A stretch of 64,000 bases of DNA from positions 27,548-91,547 of the forward strand of contig JAFGRD010000036.1 of NCBI GenBank assembly GCA_016935315.1, in the 5' to 3' direction. Positions 10,954 through 20,261 of the stretch are shown here, piece after piece. The DNA comes from Pirellulales bacterium. GTDB lineage: Bacteria > Planctomycetota > Planctomycetia > Pirellulales > Thermoguttaceae. Below the pieces are notes generated by a model. It ran no database searches. It was not told the origin of the DNA and saw only the letters and a list, made by a program, of their open reading frames with translations. The position numbers and the translations under genes are program-made. The first letter of the stretch is position 1. Each line of letters opens with the position of its first letter.

Positions 10954-11042
10954 TATTGATGTTTGCATCGTGAATGATCCAGGCCGACCAACGGGAGGCC
11001 GGGCAGGTCGCCCTCGCGCGTTGAGTGTGCAAGCGTCAATAA
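10954..11042 (+). repeat. MITE-like element, copy A (shortest)
   Basis: Begins 4 bp after the secDF stop codon. The ends are TATTGATGTTTGCAT and, inverted, GCAAGCGTCAATA, an imperfect terminal inverted repeat. The internal segment ATGATCCAGGCCGACC is shared with the other two copies. Relative to copies B and C it lacks about 14 bp containing the CTCCCGTTGGT arm, so its internal hairpin is broken. Confidence 0.8.
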
Positions 11043-11158
11043 ACCTACCGGCGGCAAGCGGCAGCGGGACGGTGCGGACTGGCCATTCGGCAGCCGGTTC
11101 GCTAGACTGTCGGGCGAGAGTCGCATGACGCCGTTGCCCCCTGCCCCGTGAGCCACCG

Positions 11159-12397
11159 ATGAACGTCATTCTCTTCGAGGATAGCCTGGTTCCCCAGCTT
11201 TACCCCGTCACAATCGGACGACCTGCCTTCTCATTGGCCTGCGGAAGCTATCGGCTTCTCGATCTCATCGATCGATTGGGCCATCCGGTGAGCGTTGTGG
11301 TGCGACCGCATCTGCAGGATCTCGTGAAAGCTGATTCTCCGGATGTGCTTTCGGCGACCCCTCCGAAGAATGGCTCGATTCTGCTGGTCAATGCCCGGAT
11401 CGTTCCCAGTGTCACATCGCTTAAACGCCTAAGGGCGTGGAGTTCCCAAGGTCGGCCGGGCGTGATTCTCTCGGACGGGAGCGTAGCGGCTGCGCTGGTG
11501 GGGCCCAAACACCCACTTCCCGCGGCCGATCTTTCGGTCGAACAATTCGCGGCCTGGGTCTTGGGTCTGAAACTTCCCGAGGCCGACGTCGAATTGCCGC
11601 TTTTCCAGTATCCCCACGATTTGATCCGACACCATTTCGGGGCACTCTCGGAGAACCTCGAAGACCGTCTTTCTCGTGGAGACTACCAAGAGATTGCCGA
11701 AGGTGTGTTTGCTGCCTCAGGTGCCAGTCTGGGCCAGCACGTCGTTGCGCATTCCGGACAGGGGCCGATCGTGCTGGAGAAGGACGCCAGCATCGGGCCT
11801 TACTGTTACCTCAGCGGACCGGTTCATATCGGCGCCGGGGCGCGAGTGATCGAGCACGCAGCGATCAAGGACGGTGTCGCCCTGGGACATACCGTGAAGA
11901 TCGGGGGGGAGATCGAGCGTTCGATCATTGAACCCTACACCAACAAACAGCACCATGGTTTCCTGGGGCACAGCTATCTGGGCAGTTGGGTCAATCTGGG
12001 AGCTGGCACCAGCAATAGTGACCTCAAGAATACCTACGGCCAGGTAAGCATGGAGTATGACGGCCGCAAGGTGGCCACCGGGATGCAGTTTGTCGGCTGT
12101 ATCTTCGGCGATTACGCCAAGACGGCCGTCAACACCAGCATTTTTACCGGCAAGACGATCGGCGCGTGCACCATGGTCTACGGCTTCGTGACGACCAACG
12201 TACCCAGTTTTGTCAACTACGCCCGGCTCTTCGGCCAGGTTACCGAAGCCCCGGTGAAAGTGATGATCGACACGCAGGCCCGGATGTTCCAGCGGCGAAA
12301 CGTGACGCAACGCCCCTGCGACATCCAACTGCTCGAGGACATGTACCAATTGACACGGCACGAGCGGCAACTCGCGGTCGAGCCGTTATCGCTATAG
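11159..12397 (+). CDS. GlmU-like sugar nucleotidyltransferase with left-handed beta-helix
   Basis: 412 aa. The N-terminal half (VILFEDSLVPQLYPVTIGRP, then LLDLIDRLG) resembles the alternative GlmU-related family rather than a canonical G-G-x-G-T-R pyrophosphorylase. The C-terminal half (about residues 195-370) consists of hexapeptide left-handed beta-helix turns (IVLEKDASIGPYCYLSG, VHIGAGARVIEHAAI) followed by a GTSNSDLKNTYG segment typical of this family. A role in making a nucleotide sugar or acetylated sugar phosphate is likely; the exact substrate is unknown. It follows repeat copy A and is probably transcribed separately from secDF. Confidence 0.75.
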   Translation: MNVILFEDSLVPQLYPVTIGRPAFSLACGSYRLLDLIDRLGHPVSVVVRPHLQDLVKADSPDVLSATPPKNGSILLVNARIVPSVTSLKRLRAWSSQGRPGVILSDGSVAAALVGPKHPLPAADLSVEQFAAWVLGLKLPEADVELPLFQYPHDLIRHHFGALSENLEDRLSRGDYQEIAEGVFAASGASLGQHVVAHSGQGPIVLEKDASIGPYCYLSGPVHIGAGARVIEHAAIKDGVALGHTVKIGGEIERSIIEPYTNKQHHGFLGHSYLGSWVNLGAGTSNSDLKNTYGQVSMEYDGRKVATGMQFVGCIFGDYAKTAVNTSIFTGKTIGACTMVYGFVTTNVPSFVNYARLFGQVTEAPVKVMIDTQARMFQRRNVTQRPCDIQLLEDMYQLTRHERQLAVEPLSL

Positions 12398-12408
12398 GAC
12401 TGTTGCAG

Positions 12409-12427
12409 TCGCCGCAGCAGGCGGCGA
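12409..12427 (+). terminator. Short GC hairpin after nucleotidyltransferase gene
   Basis: TCGCCGC-AGCAG-GCGGCGA, a perfect 7-bp stem 12 bp after the stop codon. There is no T-run, so its function as a terminator is uncertain. Confidence 0.35.
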
Positions 12428-12530
12428 TAATCCGGACGTGCGCCGAGGGCATCAAACCATCGCCAGATCGACTGTCGGCTTGCACGCTGGGCGAGAAACA
12501 AACCACTTGAACACTGGGGGAGTACACGAA

Positions 12531-15500
12531 ATGAGCCGTCAGCACGATCGTCGGTTTCGAGTTGTCCATGTCTTCGTGTTCCTTGCCGGTCTGTTTGGCC
12601 TGGCGCTCGCCACAACCTCGGGCGCGGCGGAAGTGTCGCCAGAGGCAGAATCCGCGCTTCAGCAGATCGGGATGCGCCGAGGCATCTGCGCCGTGCTCGG
12701 ACTACCCCAGCACGGTGGAGCAGGGCTGGTGTGCGAGGTGGCACGCGGCAGCGAGCTGCTCGTCTATTTCCAGTCGCCCGATTCCAGCGAGGTGGAAGCG
12801 GTGAGAAAGGCAGCCGCCGAGGCGGGACTGCTGGGGAACCGGTTGTTCGCCGACGCCGGCGACTGCCGCCACGTCCATCTGGCCGACGATCTAGCCGGCG
12901 CGGTACTGGTTTCACCCTCCGTCGAGAAGGCCATCCACGACGCGGAGCTGCTGCGGATCTTGCACCCGCTCGGAAAGGCCGTCGTCGGGGAGCGACGACT
13001 GGTCAAACCCGTTCCCAAGGGCGTCGACTCGTGGAGCCACCCCTACCACGGCCCAGACAACAACCCGCAGTCAACCGATCAGTTGGCCAGGGCGCCTTAT
13101 CTCACGCAGTTCCTGGCCGAGCCGATGTTCTGTCCCATGCCGGAGATCTCGGTGGCGGCCGGCGGGCGCGTGTTCCGTGCGTTCGGACACATCGCCCACA
13201 AGGCCAACCAGAATGCCATGCTCAACACGCTGATTTGCGCCAACGCGTACAACGGCACAATCCTCTGGACCCGGCGGCTGCCCGAGGGGTTCATGATCCA
13301 CCGCAACACAATGATTGCCACGCCCAAGACGCTCTATCTGGCCGACCATCGCTCGTGCAAGCTGATCGACGCGGCCAGCGGCGAGGTGACCGACGAGATC
13401 GTCGTGCCGGCGGGCGTTTCGGACGGCCCGGTCTGGAAGTGGATGGCTCTGGTCGACGGCGTGCTGTATGCCCTGGTGGGTGGGCAAGAGGTCGCGATCT
13501 CCACCGAGAAGTCGAACGTGCCCGGCATGGGCCACTGGCCCTGGGGCATGTGGCAAGGCCACGATTACGCCAACCCCAAGACCAACTTTGGCTTCGGCCG
13601 GACGTTCCTGGCGCTGGATCCGCACACGAAGAAGGTCCTCTGGACCCATCGCGATGCCGACTTTTTCGACAGCCGAGGCGTCTGCATGCGGGGCAATCGG
13701 ATCTATGGCTACAGTCCCGGCAAGTTTCTGGCGTGCTTCGACGCGAAGAACGGCAAGGTGGTCTACAAGAACGCCGATGCCGAATTGTTGAAGGCCATCG
13801 GCCCCGAGGGAAAGGCACAGCATTACGTCACCGGCTATTCCACGACCACCTATATCAAGTGCGACGACCGGTTCGTCTTCTTTGCCGGCCCCCAGCGAAG
13901 CCGACTGGTGGTGGCGCGGGCCGAAGACGGCAAGCTCCTCTGGCAGAAGGAGCACGGCAACTATCAACTGGTGCTGCGCGACGACGGCATCTATGCCGCC
14001 GGGCCCCAGCAGGCCCCGTCGCCGGCGCGGAACGTCGGCTACAAGCTGGATTACGAAACCGGCAAGGTCCTGGCGGAGTTGCCCATGCGCCGTGCCTGTA
14101 CCCGGGCCACCGGCAGCGTGGACAGCGTTTTCTTCCGCGCCTCCGGCGGGACCGTGCGGATCGTCACGGCCACCAACGACGCCCGCCACATCACGCCGAT
14201 GCGTCCGCCCTGCCACGACGGCGTGATCATTTCAGACGGCCATCTCTTCTGGGGGCCGTGGATGTGCGGCTGTCAGCTTTCCTTGTATGGCCATATCGGA
14301 CTGGCCCCGGCCGGCGATTTCAACTTCCGGCCCGGCGTCGCTTCGTCGCGGCTGACGACGTTTGCCGATGCCGCGTCGGTCGAGCCACTGGACGCTGAGC
14401 ACGGTGATTGGCCGGCCTACCAGGGCGACAACGCCCGCTCGTCGACCTCGGCAACCGGTATCCCTCGGCAAGTGACGCATCAGTGGACCTTTGAAGTTCC
14501 TTCCGGCGGCTTTCCCAGCGCACCGGTTGCCGCCGCCGGCCTGGTCTTCTTCGGCGACCGCCAGGGCGCGGTTCGCGCGATCGACGCAGCCGACGGGACG
14601 CTCCGCTGGGAGGCCTACGCGGCGGGGCCGGTCTTCTTCCCGCCCGCCATCGAGAACGGTCGCCTCTTCGTCGGCTCGGCCGATGGCCGGGTGTACGCCT
14701 TCGAGGCGGCGACGGGTCGCCCGCTGTGGACCTTCCGCGCCGCGCCGGCCGATCGCTGGATTCCCGTCTACGGCAAACTGATCTCGACCTGGCCGGTCGC
14801 CGGCGGAGTGGTTGCTGAAGACGGCGCCGTTTACGCGGCGGCCGGAATTGCCCACTACGACGGCACGCACGTCTACGCGCTGGACGCCGCCACCGGGAAG
14901 GTCAAGTGGTGTAATGACACTTCGGGCGCCACGTCGGCCAAGACCCAGAGCGGCGTGAGCCTTCAAGGCAGCCTGGCAATCCGGCACGGCGAGTTGCGGT
15001 TTGTCGGCGGGGGCGTTCACGAAGAGGCCCGATACGATCTGGCCACCGGCGAGTGTCTCAATCCGCCCCACGACGTTCCCAACGCCGTGTTTCATACGGC
15101 GTTCTACGCCTACTATCCCGACTATGGCGAGTACACGTCGCTCGACTGTCCGCTGCCCGATGGGACGTCGCTCTGCTACGACATCACCTACGAAGGCAGT
15201 TGGCACGGCAATCTGATGCTCTTGCCGGCGCTTCCCGCGGGCACGCCAAGACCGGTCAAGCCGGTTTCCCGTTGGGGTGTGCAATGGCGGCGCGGCCAGG
15301 GGCCCAAGACCGTTTGGCAGCAGCCGGCCGACCGGCTGTTCAATAGCCTGATCGTCGGCGGGAACGTCGTGCTGGCCGCCGGGCACACGGGCCCCGATGA
15401 CGCGAAAGCCTCCTTCCTCTCGGCAATCAAGGCGGAAGACGGCTCCGAGCTTTGGCGCAAAGACCTCCCCGGGGCCGTTGTCAAGGGTGGCACGGCGGTC

Positions 15501-15569
15501 AATCGCCAAGGACAGATCTTCGTCTCGCTGGAAAGCGGCCAGGTGCTCGCTTACGGAAGCGACGACTGA
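12531..15569 (+). CDS. Secreted PQQ-like beta-propeller protein
   Basis: 1012 aa from the ATG at 12531, chosen because GGGGGAG lies 8 nt upstream and a clear signal peptide follows (hydrophobic VVHVFVFLAGLFGLALA, about residues 11-27). The body contains repeated beta-propeller blades with quinoprotein-type turns (AIDAADGTLRWE, YAFEAATGRPLWTF, YALDAATGKVKW). No quinoprotein dehydrogenase catalytic pair was identified and no cytochrome domain is fused. It is probably a periplasmic or surface binding protein or a divergent dehydrogenase-like enzyme of a type common in planctomycetes. It converges on the Gfo/Idh/MocA gene with a 46-bp gap. Confidence 0.8.
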   Translation: MSRQHDRRFRVVHVFVFLAGLFGLALATTSGAAEVSPEAESALQQIGMRRGICAVLGLPQHGGAGLVCEVARGSELLVYFQSPDSSEVEAVRKAAAEAGLLGNRLFADAGDCRHVHLADDLAGAVLVSPSVEKAIHDAELLRILHPLGKAVVGERRLVKPVPKGVDSWSHPYHGPDNNPQSTDQLARAPYLTQFLAEPMFCPMPEISVAAGGRVFRAFGHIAHKANQNAMLNTLICANAYNGTILWTRRLPEGFMIHRNTMIATPKTLYLADHRSCKLIDAASGEVTDEIVVPAGVSDGPVWKWMALVDGVLYALVGGQEVAISTEKSNVPGMGHWPWGMWQGHDYANPKTNFGFGRTFLALDPHTKKVLWTHRDADFFDSRGVCMRGNRIYGYSPGKFLACFDAKNGKVVYKNADAELLKAIGPEGKAQHYVTGYSTTTYIKCDDRFVFFAGPQRSRLVVARAEDGKLLWQKEHGNYQLVLRDDGIYAAGPQQAPSPARNVGYKLDYETGKVLAELPMRRACTRATGSVDSVFFRASGGTVRIVTATNDARHITPMRPPCHDGVIISDGHLFWGPWMCGCQLSLYGHIGLAPAGDFNFRPGVASSRLTTFADAASVEPLDAEHGDWPAYQGDNARSSTSATGIPRQVTHQWTFEVPSGGFPSAPVAAAGLVFFGDRQGAVRAIDAADGTLRWEAYAAGPVFFPPAIENGRLFVGSADGRVYAFEAATGRPLWTFRAAPADRWIPVYGKLISTWPVAGGVVAEDGAVYAAAGIAHYDGTHVYALDAATGKVKWCNDTSGATSAKTQSGVSLQGSLAIRHGELRFVGGGVHEEARYDLATGECLNPPHDVPNAVFHTAFYAYYPDYGEYTSLDCPLPDGTSLCYDITYEGSWHGNLMLLPALPAGTPRPVKPVSRWGVQWRRGQGPKTVWQQPADRLFNSLIVGGNVVLAAGHTGPDDAKASFLSAIKAEDGSELWRKDLPGAVVKGGTAVNRQGQIFVSLESGQVLAYGSDD

Positions 15570-15615
15570 CGGATTCTGCTACGATGCGCGTTGTGCTGCT
15601 CGCACGGCGAGTTGC

Positions 15616-16908
15616 CTACACGTCCAGCGTGTATCCCTCACCATACTGAGGCTTCACCAACGATTCCAGTCCGTCGATGTTGGTGGCCTTCATGTTCTTC
15701 GAGTCCCACTGAACCTTCGGCCCCTCGCCGTCGGCAGCCACCCAGACGGCCAGATTGCCCAACAGGACCGTTTCGGTAAGCGGGCTGGCGTAGTCGGGGA
15801 AGTTGGACACGGCGGGCTCGCCGCCGCGGATGGCACGGACCCATTCTTCGAAGTGGCCGGGGGACTTGGGGTATTCGACCTCCATATCGGTTCCGCCGAT
15901 CAACTGGCCGCCGTTGATCTTGCCCTTGTCTCCGACGATCAACGAGCTGCCGCTGGGCTTCTGGCCTTCGAACAGCGCTTCGTTCGGCATCTTGCCGCCG
16001 TCGTACCAGACCATCTTCACCCCCGGGCGCGAGTCGTCGTCGGCGAATTCGTAGGTAATCACCGACCACTTGGGGAAACTGTCCTTGTTGTGCTTGGAGG
16101 TTACCGCTTGGACGGAGATCGGATTGTGGAAATTCAGGCCCATGTGCGCCATGTTCATCTCGTGGCATGCCATGTCGCCCAAGGCCCCGGTGCCGAAATC
16201 CCACCAGCCGCGCCACGCGAACGGATGATAGCCGTTGCCGTAGGGGCGCTTCGGGGCCGGGCCGAGCCAGAGGTCCCATTTCAGGTGCTCGGGCGGGTCC
16301 TTCGGTTCCGGCCGGGGACCACCTTGCGGCCAGATCGGGCGGTTCGTCCAGACGTGGACCTCTTTGACGGTGCCGATGGCTCCCGCCCGCATCAGCGCCG
16401 CGGCGCGGCGCAGGCCGTCCGACGCGGTGCCCTGGTTGCCCATCTGCGTGGCCAGGCCCTTCTCGCGAGCCACTTGGCCCATCAGCCGGGCTTCGTAGAT
16501 CGAATGGGTCAGCGGCTTCTGGCAGAAGCAGTGCTTGCCCATCCGCATGGCCATCAGCGCCGCCGGGGCGTGGACGTGGTCGGGCGTGCTGACGGTGACC
16601 GCGTCGATGCTCTTTTCCATCTCTTCGAGCATCTTGCGGAAGTCGGTGTACTTCTTGGCCTTGTCAAACTTGTTGCCCGCGCCGTCCAGCCGGCCGGTGT
16701 CGACATCGCAGATCGCGACCATGTCGCCGTGGCGCCCCGCGTCGCCCGAATCGCTGGAGCCTTTGCCGCCGATGCCCACGCTGGCCATGGCGATCCGCTC
16801 GTTGGGCGAGTTGCTCTGCTGGGCTTGCACGCCGCCAGCAACCCAATATCCGATCCCGGTGGCGGCGGTGGTTTTCAAGAACTGACGACGGCTTGCACGG
16901 ATAGCCAT
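15616..16908 (-). CDS. Tat-exported Gfo/Idh/MocA family oxidoreductase (paralog 1)
   Basis: 430 aa. The N-terminus SRRQFLKTTAATGIGYWVAGG is a twin-arginine signal. A Rossmann motif follows (VGIGGKGSSDSGDAG), then CQKPLTHSIYEARLMG, where the usual EKP is QKP as in the planctomycete branch. Conserved GWWDFGTGALGDMACHEMN and a C-terminal alpha/beta domain follow. The fold uses NAD(P) to oxidise or reduce sugars or inositol; the substrate is unknown and the Tat signal places it in the periplasm. It lies downstream of, and is highly similar to, the next gene on the same strand, including the GAGCAAAGGAGT leader, so it is a tandem duplication. Confidence 0.88.
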   Translation of the reverse strand: MAIRASRRQFLKTTAATGIGYWVAGGVQAQQSNSPNERIAMASVGIGGKGSSDSGDAGRHGDMVAICDVDTGRLDGAGNKFDKAKKYTDFRKMLEEMEKSIDAVTVSTPDHVHAPAALMAMRMGKHCFCQKPLTHSIYEARLMGQVAREKGLATQMGNQGTASDGLRRAAALMRAGAIGTVKEVHVWTNRPIWPQGGPRPEPKDPPEHLKWDLWLGPAPKRPYGNGYHPFAWRGWWDFGTGALGDMACHEMNMAHMGLNFHNPISVQAVTSKHNKDSFPKWSVITYEFADDDSRPGVKMVWYDGGKMPNEALFEGQKPSGSSLIVGDKGKINGGQLIGGTDMEVEYPKSPGHFEEWVRAIRGGEPAVSNFPDYASPLTETVLLGNLAVWVAADGEGPKVQWDSKNMKATNIDGLESLVKPQYGEGYTLDV

Positions 16909-17116
16909 AACAAGAACTCCTTTGCTCGTGGCGAGCGGTTAGGTGGGACTTGGGGTGGGTGGTTGCCGCTTCCTTGCCGCATGACTCACAGCATAACCCG
17001 TGGCGTCGCGGTTGGCAAGCAGGGCGAGGAGGCCTCCGGGGAACCGGCCCGAGCCGCCCGCCCGGGGCGGAAGTCACCGGCCCCCGAGTCGCGTGAGGCG
17101 GCGATTCCGACCGGCC

Positions 17117-17161
17117 AAAAAAAGGGCCGCCGGCAACGACCCGTGATCGCCGCCGGCGGCC
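17117..17161 (-). terminator. Strong rho-independent terminator
   Basis: Read on the minus strand, a perfect 10-bp GGCCGCCGGC/GCCGGCGGCC stem with a 17-nt loop is followed by CTTTTTTT. It sits 26 bp after the stop of Gfo/Idh/MocA paralog 2 and therefore separates the two tandem paralogs transcriptionally. Confidence 0.88.
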
Positions 17162-17187
17162 TGAGCGGAAAGATGCCCGAGCCGCTG

Positions 17188-18513
17188 TTAGACGTCGAGC
17201 GTGTAGCCGTCGCGGTAAACGGGCTTGACGATATTCTCCAGGCCGGAGATGTTCTTGACCTTCAGATTCTGGGCATCCCATTGGACCCGCTCGCCTTCGC
17301 CGTCGGCGGCAACATAGACGGCCAGGTTGCCCAACAGGATCGTTTCGGTCAGACCGCCGGCGTAATCGGCGAAGCTGGATCTGGCCGGCTTGCCGCCCTT
17401 GATCGCATTGACCCATTCCTCGAAGTGGCCGGGCGACTTGTCGTACTCCAACCCGTCATCGGAATCATCGATGTCGCCGTAGAGCTTGTCGATTCCGCCG
17501 TAATCGTTGCCCGAGTAGAGCTTGCCCTTGGTGCCGATCACCACGCAACCGCTGCCTTGGGGCTTGTCGCCGTCGAGCAGTTCGGGATCGGGCCGCTTGC
17601 CGCCGTCCATCCAGGTGAACTTAACGGCCGGACGCCAGTCGGTGGCCGGGAACTCGAAATCGATGATCGACCACTTGGGATAGCTGTCCCTGTTGTGGCC
17701 CGAGGTGACTGCCTGGACCGACGTGGGGTTGAACAGATCCAATCCCATGTAGGGCATGTTCACGGTGTGGCAGGCCATGTCGCCCAAGGCGCCGGTGCCG
17801 AAGTCCCACCAGCCGCGCCAGGCAAACGGATGATAGCCGTTGCCGTAGGGGCGTTCCGCCGCGGGGCCGAGCCAGAGGTCCCATTTGAGGTGCTCCGGCG
17901 GGTCTTTCGGCTCGGGCCGAGGGCCGCCCTGAGGCCAAATGGGGCGATTCGACCAGACAACCACCTCTTTCGGCGTACCAAGCCGGCCGGCCCGCATCAT
18001 GGCGGCCGCCTTGCGCAATCCGCTGCCTGCCGTGCCCTGGTTGCCCATCTGCGTAGCCACGCCCTTCTCCTTGGCGACCTTGCCCATCAGCCGCGCCTCG
18101 TAAATCGTGTGGGTCAGCGGCTTCTGGCAGAAGCAATGCTTGCCCATCCGCATGGCCATCAGCGCAGCCGGAGCGTGCGTATGGTCGGGCGTGCTGACGG
18201 TGACCGCGTCGATGCTCTTTTCCATCTCTTCGAGCAGCTTGCGGAAGTCGGTGTACTGCTTTGCCTTGGTGAACTTCTTGCCCGTACCCTCCAGTCGTCC
18301 GGTGTCGACGTCGCAGATGGCAACCATGTCGCCGTACCTGCCGGCATCGCCCGAGTCGCTGGAGCCCTTGCCGCCAATGCCGATGCTGGCCATGGCGATC
18401 CGTTCGTTGGGGGAATTACTCTCCTGCGCCGAAACGCCACCGGCCACCCAGTAGCCAATGCCGGTTGCGGCGGTCGTTTGCAGGAATTGACGACGAGTAG
18501 CTTTAGAAGCCAT
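17188..18513 (-). CDS. Tat-exported Gfo/Idh/MocA family oxidoreductase (paralog 2)
   Basis: 441 aa from the ATG at 18513, with AAGGAG about 10 nt upstream; a longer open frame to 18759 lacks a signal and is rejected. Twin-arginine signal TRRQFLQTTAATGIGYWVAGG, Rossmann motif IGIGGKGSSDSGDAG, CQKPLTHTIYEARLMG and GWWDFGTGALGDMACH match paralog 1 almost word for word. It differs mainly by an acidic insertion (DIDDSDDGLEYDKSP) and in the C-terminal third. It is predicted to be a periplasmic NAD(P)-dependent sugar-type oxidoreductase of unknown substrate. A strong terminator follows directly. Confidence 0.88.
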   Translation of the reverse strand: MASKATRRQFLQTTAATGIGYWVAGGVSAQESNSPNERIAMASIGIGGKGSSDSGDAGRYGDMVAICDVDTGRLEGTGKKFTKAKQYTDFRKLLEEMEKSIDAVTVSTPDHTHAPAALMAMRMGKHCFCQKPLTHTIYEARLMGKVAKEKGVATQMGNQGTAGSGLRKAAAMMRAGRLGTPKEVVVWSNRPIWPQGGPRPEPKDPPEHLKWDLWLGPAAERPYGNGYHPFAWRGWWDFGTGALGDMACHTVNMPYMGLDLFNPTSVQAVTSGHNRDSYPKWSIIDFEFPATDWRPAVKFTWMDGGKRPDPELLDGDKPQGSGCVVIGTKGKLYSGNDYGGIDKLYGDIDDSDDGLEYDKSPGHFEEWVNAIKGGKPARSSFADYAGGLTETILLGNLAVYVAADGEGERVQWDAQNLKVKNISGLENIVKPVYRDGYTLDV

Positions 18514-18801
18514 AACGCAAAACTCCTTTGCTCCTTGATCAAGGGATGGACTGCCGGTTGCCCGTTGCTGCCGCCCACTAGGCAGCAGAACCCACACCAT
18601 AACGTTGGAACGCGACTCTTGCAAGACTCTTCGCGATCCGCGGTTCGTAGTTGTCCGAACCCCCTCGCCGGGGGCGATCCGCGCAGGAGATTCGGGCTTC
18701 TGCCGATCGCAAGAGGGTTTGCGTCCCGGCTGCTTTCCCGGTACGCTGAAGTTTTGCATTCAGCCGCAAGTATGTCAACTTTTTCCAAGGAGTTTGAGGC
18801 A

Positions 18802-20202
18802 ATGAGACTCTGGGTCTTTCCCGTGGTCGTGCTGAGTATTGTCTGCCTGGCCGGATGCCCCGCATCGGATCAGGGGCCCGCCAAGTCGGTCGCAAAAGGC
18901 GGCCCCGATCAGTCTCCCACGGGTGCCGAAGAGCCGCAGCCCGACGTGCCCGAGCCCCCGGTGAAGGAGCCCACCCCGGGCGAAGCAGCACCGCCGACGG
19001 TGCAACCGCGGGCGGATGCCGTGGAAGTGGCGGCCGCCGTGAAGCGGGTCGAGGACCTTGGCGGAACGGTCAAGTACGACGCCGACCAGAATGTGGTTGA
19101 GGTCGATCTGAACGATCTGCAGGTCAGCGATGACGACGTGGAGGCCCTTACCATATTGGCTCACCTTCAGAAGCTTGCTCTCTGGGGCGCCGACATCACG
19201 AACACGGGTGTGCAGCACCTCACCAAGCTGCCGTCGCTGCGGGAGTTGGTGCTCTTCAACACGTCGATCGACGACGAAGGCATGGCCTCCCTGGCCGCAT
19301 TGCCCAACCTGACGAACCTCAACCTGCAACGCAGCACCTACCTGACGGACGAGGCTCTGGCGCAGTTGAAGGGCATGCCGAAACTGCGGTACCTGACGCT
19401 GATGTACAACAACTTCACCGATTCCGGCATGACCTATGTGAAGGAGCTGCCCGATCTGGCCATGCTGGACCTTCGCGGCTGCATGATGGTGGGCGACGAC
19501 GGCCTGGCGGGCGTCAGCCAGTTGCCCAGGTTGAGGAGCCTGAAACTCCGCAGCTCGTCGATCACCGACACCGGCCTGGAACATCTCAAGGGCATGACCT
19601 CGTTGACCGAATTGTCGATCGAGGACTCGGCCACGGATGCCGACGGGATGCAGTATCTAAGCGGCCTGACCAACCTCACCCAATTCAACATCAATCGCAC
19701 GTACGTCACCGACGAAGGCTTCCAGCACTTCACGAACCTCAACAAGCTCGCAAAGCTCTTCGTGCGTGATCTCCGCATCGACGGCTCCGGCTTGGCACAC
19801 TTGAAGGGGGCGACCGGTTTGAAGTTGCTCGATATCCGCGAGTCGGACCTCACCGATGAGAACATGGAGCATCTCAAGCCCTTTGTCGAACTCGAATGGC
19901 TCGATCTCTGGCACACCCAAATCACGGACGCCGGGCTGGCGCCGTTGGCCGGGTTGACCAATCTGAAGTACCTTGGCCTGGAAGACACCTCGCTGAGCGA
20001 CGCCGCGTTGAAGCACCTCGAAGGGCTCGACAAGCTCGAAGAGCTCATCCTGATTCAAAACGCCGCGATCACCGACGCCGGCGTGGACTCGCTGCTGAAG
20101 CTCAGAGCCCTCAAGAAGCTGCATCTGACGCGAACCGGGATTACCGACGAAGGCATCCAGCGCCTCAAGCAGGCCCTGCCGGAGTGCGAGATCATTCGTT
20201 GA
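18802..20202 (+). CDS. Leucine-rich-repeat lipoprotein
   Basis: 466 aa from the ATG at 18802; AAGGAG at 18787-18792 supports it, and the lipobox LAGC (Cys19) falls correctly. A Pro/Glu-rich linker (about 30-70) leads into about a dozen 24-residue leucine-rich repeats of the ribonuclease-inhibitor type (LRELVLFNTSIDDEGMASLA, LKYLGLEDTSLSDAALKHL). It is probably anchored to a membrane facing the periplasm and binds a protein partner. It is divergent from the Gfo/Idh/MocA gene, sharing a 288-bp upstream region. Confidence 0.88.
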   Translation: MRLWVFPVVVLSIVCLAGCPASDQGPAKSVAKGGPDQSPTGAEEPQPDVPEPPVKEPTPGEAAPPTVQPRADAVEVAAAVKRVEDLGGTVKYDADQNVVEVDLNDLQVSDDDVEALTILAHLQKLALWGADITNTGVQHLTKLPSLRELVLFNTSIDDEGMASLAALPNLTNLNLQRSTYLTDEALAQLKGMPKLRYLTLMYNNFTDSGMTYVKELPDLAMLDLRGCMMVGDDGLAGVSQLPRLRSLKLRSSSITDTGLEHLKGMTSLTELSIEDSATDADGMQYLSGLTNLTQFNINRTYVTDEGFQHFTNLNKLAKLFVRDLRIDGSGLAHLKGATGLKLLDIRESDLTDENMEHLKPFVELEWLDLWHTQITDAGLAPLAGLTNLKYLGLEDTSLSDAALKHLEGLDKLEELILIQNAAITDAGVDSLLKLRALKKLHLTRTGITDEGIQRLKQALPECEIIR

Positions 20203-20261
20203 TGGGTTGATTCGCTCGTGCCTGCATTGCGAATGGTTGGGACGACGTACGAGCCCTCGGC

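Noticed and set aside
7288..11169. 1293-codon minus-strand open frame
   Set aside because: Complete shadow of secDF; His/Arg/Gln-rich with no domain.
15397..18801. Long plus-strand extension upstream of the LRR lipoprotein
   Set aside because: It runs antisense through two well-supported oxidoreductase genes; the lipobox and ribosome site fix the start at 18802.
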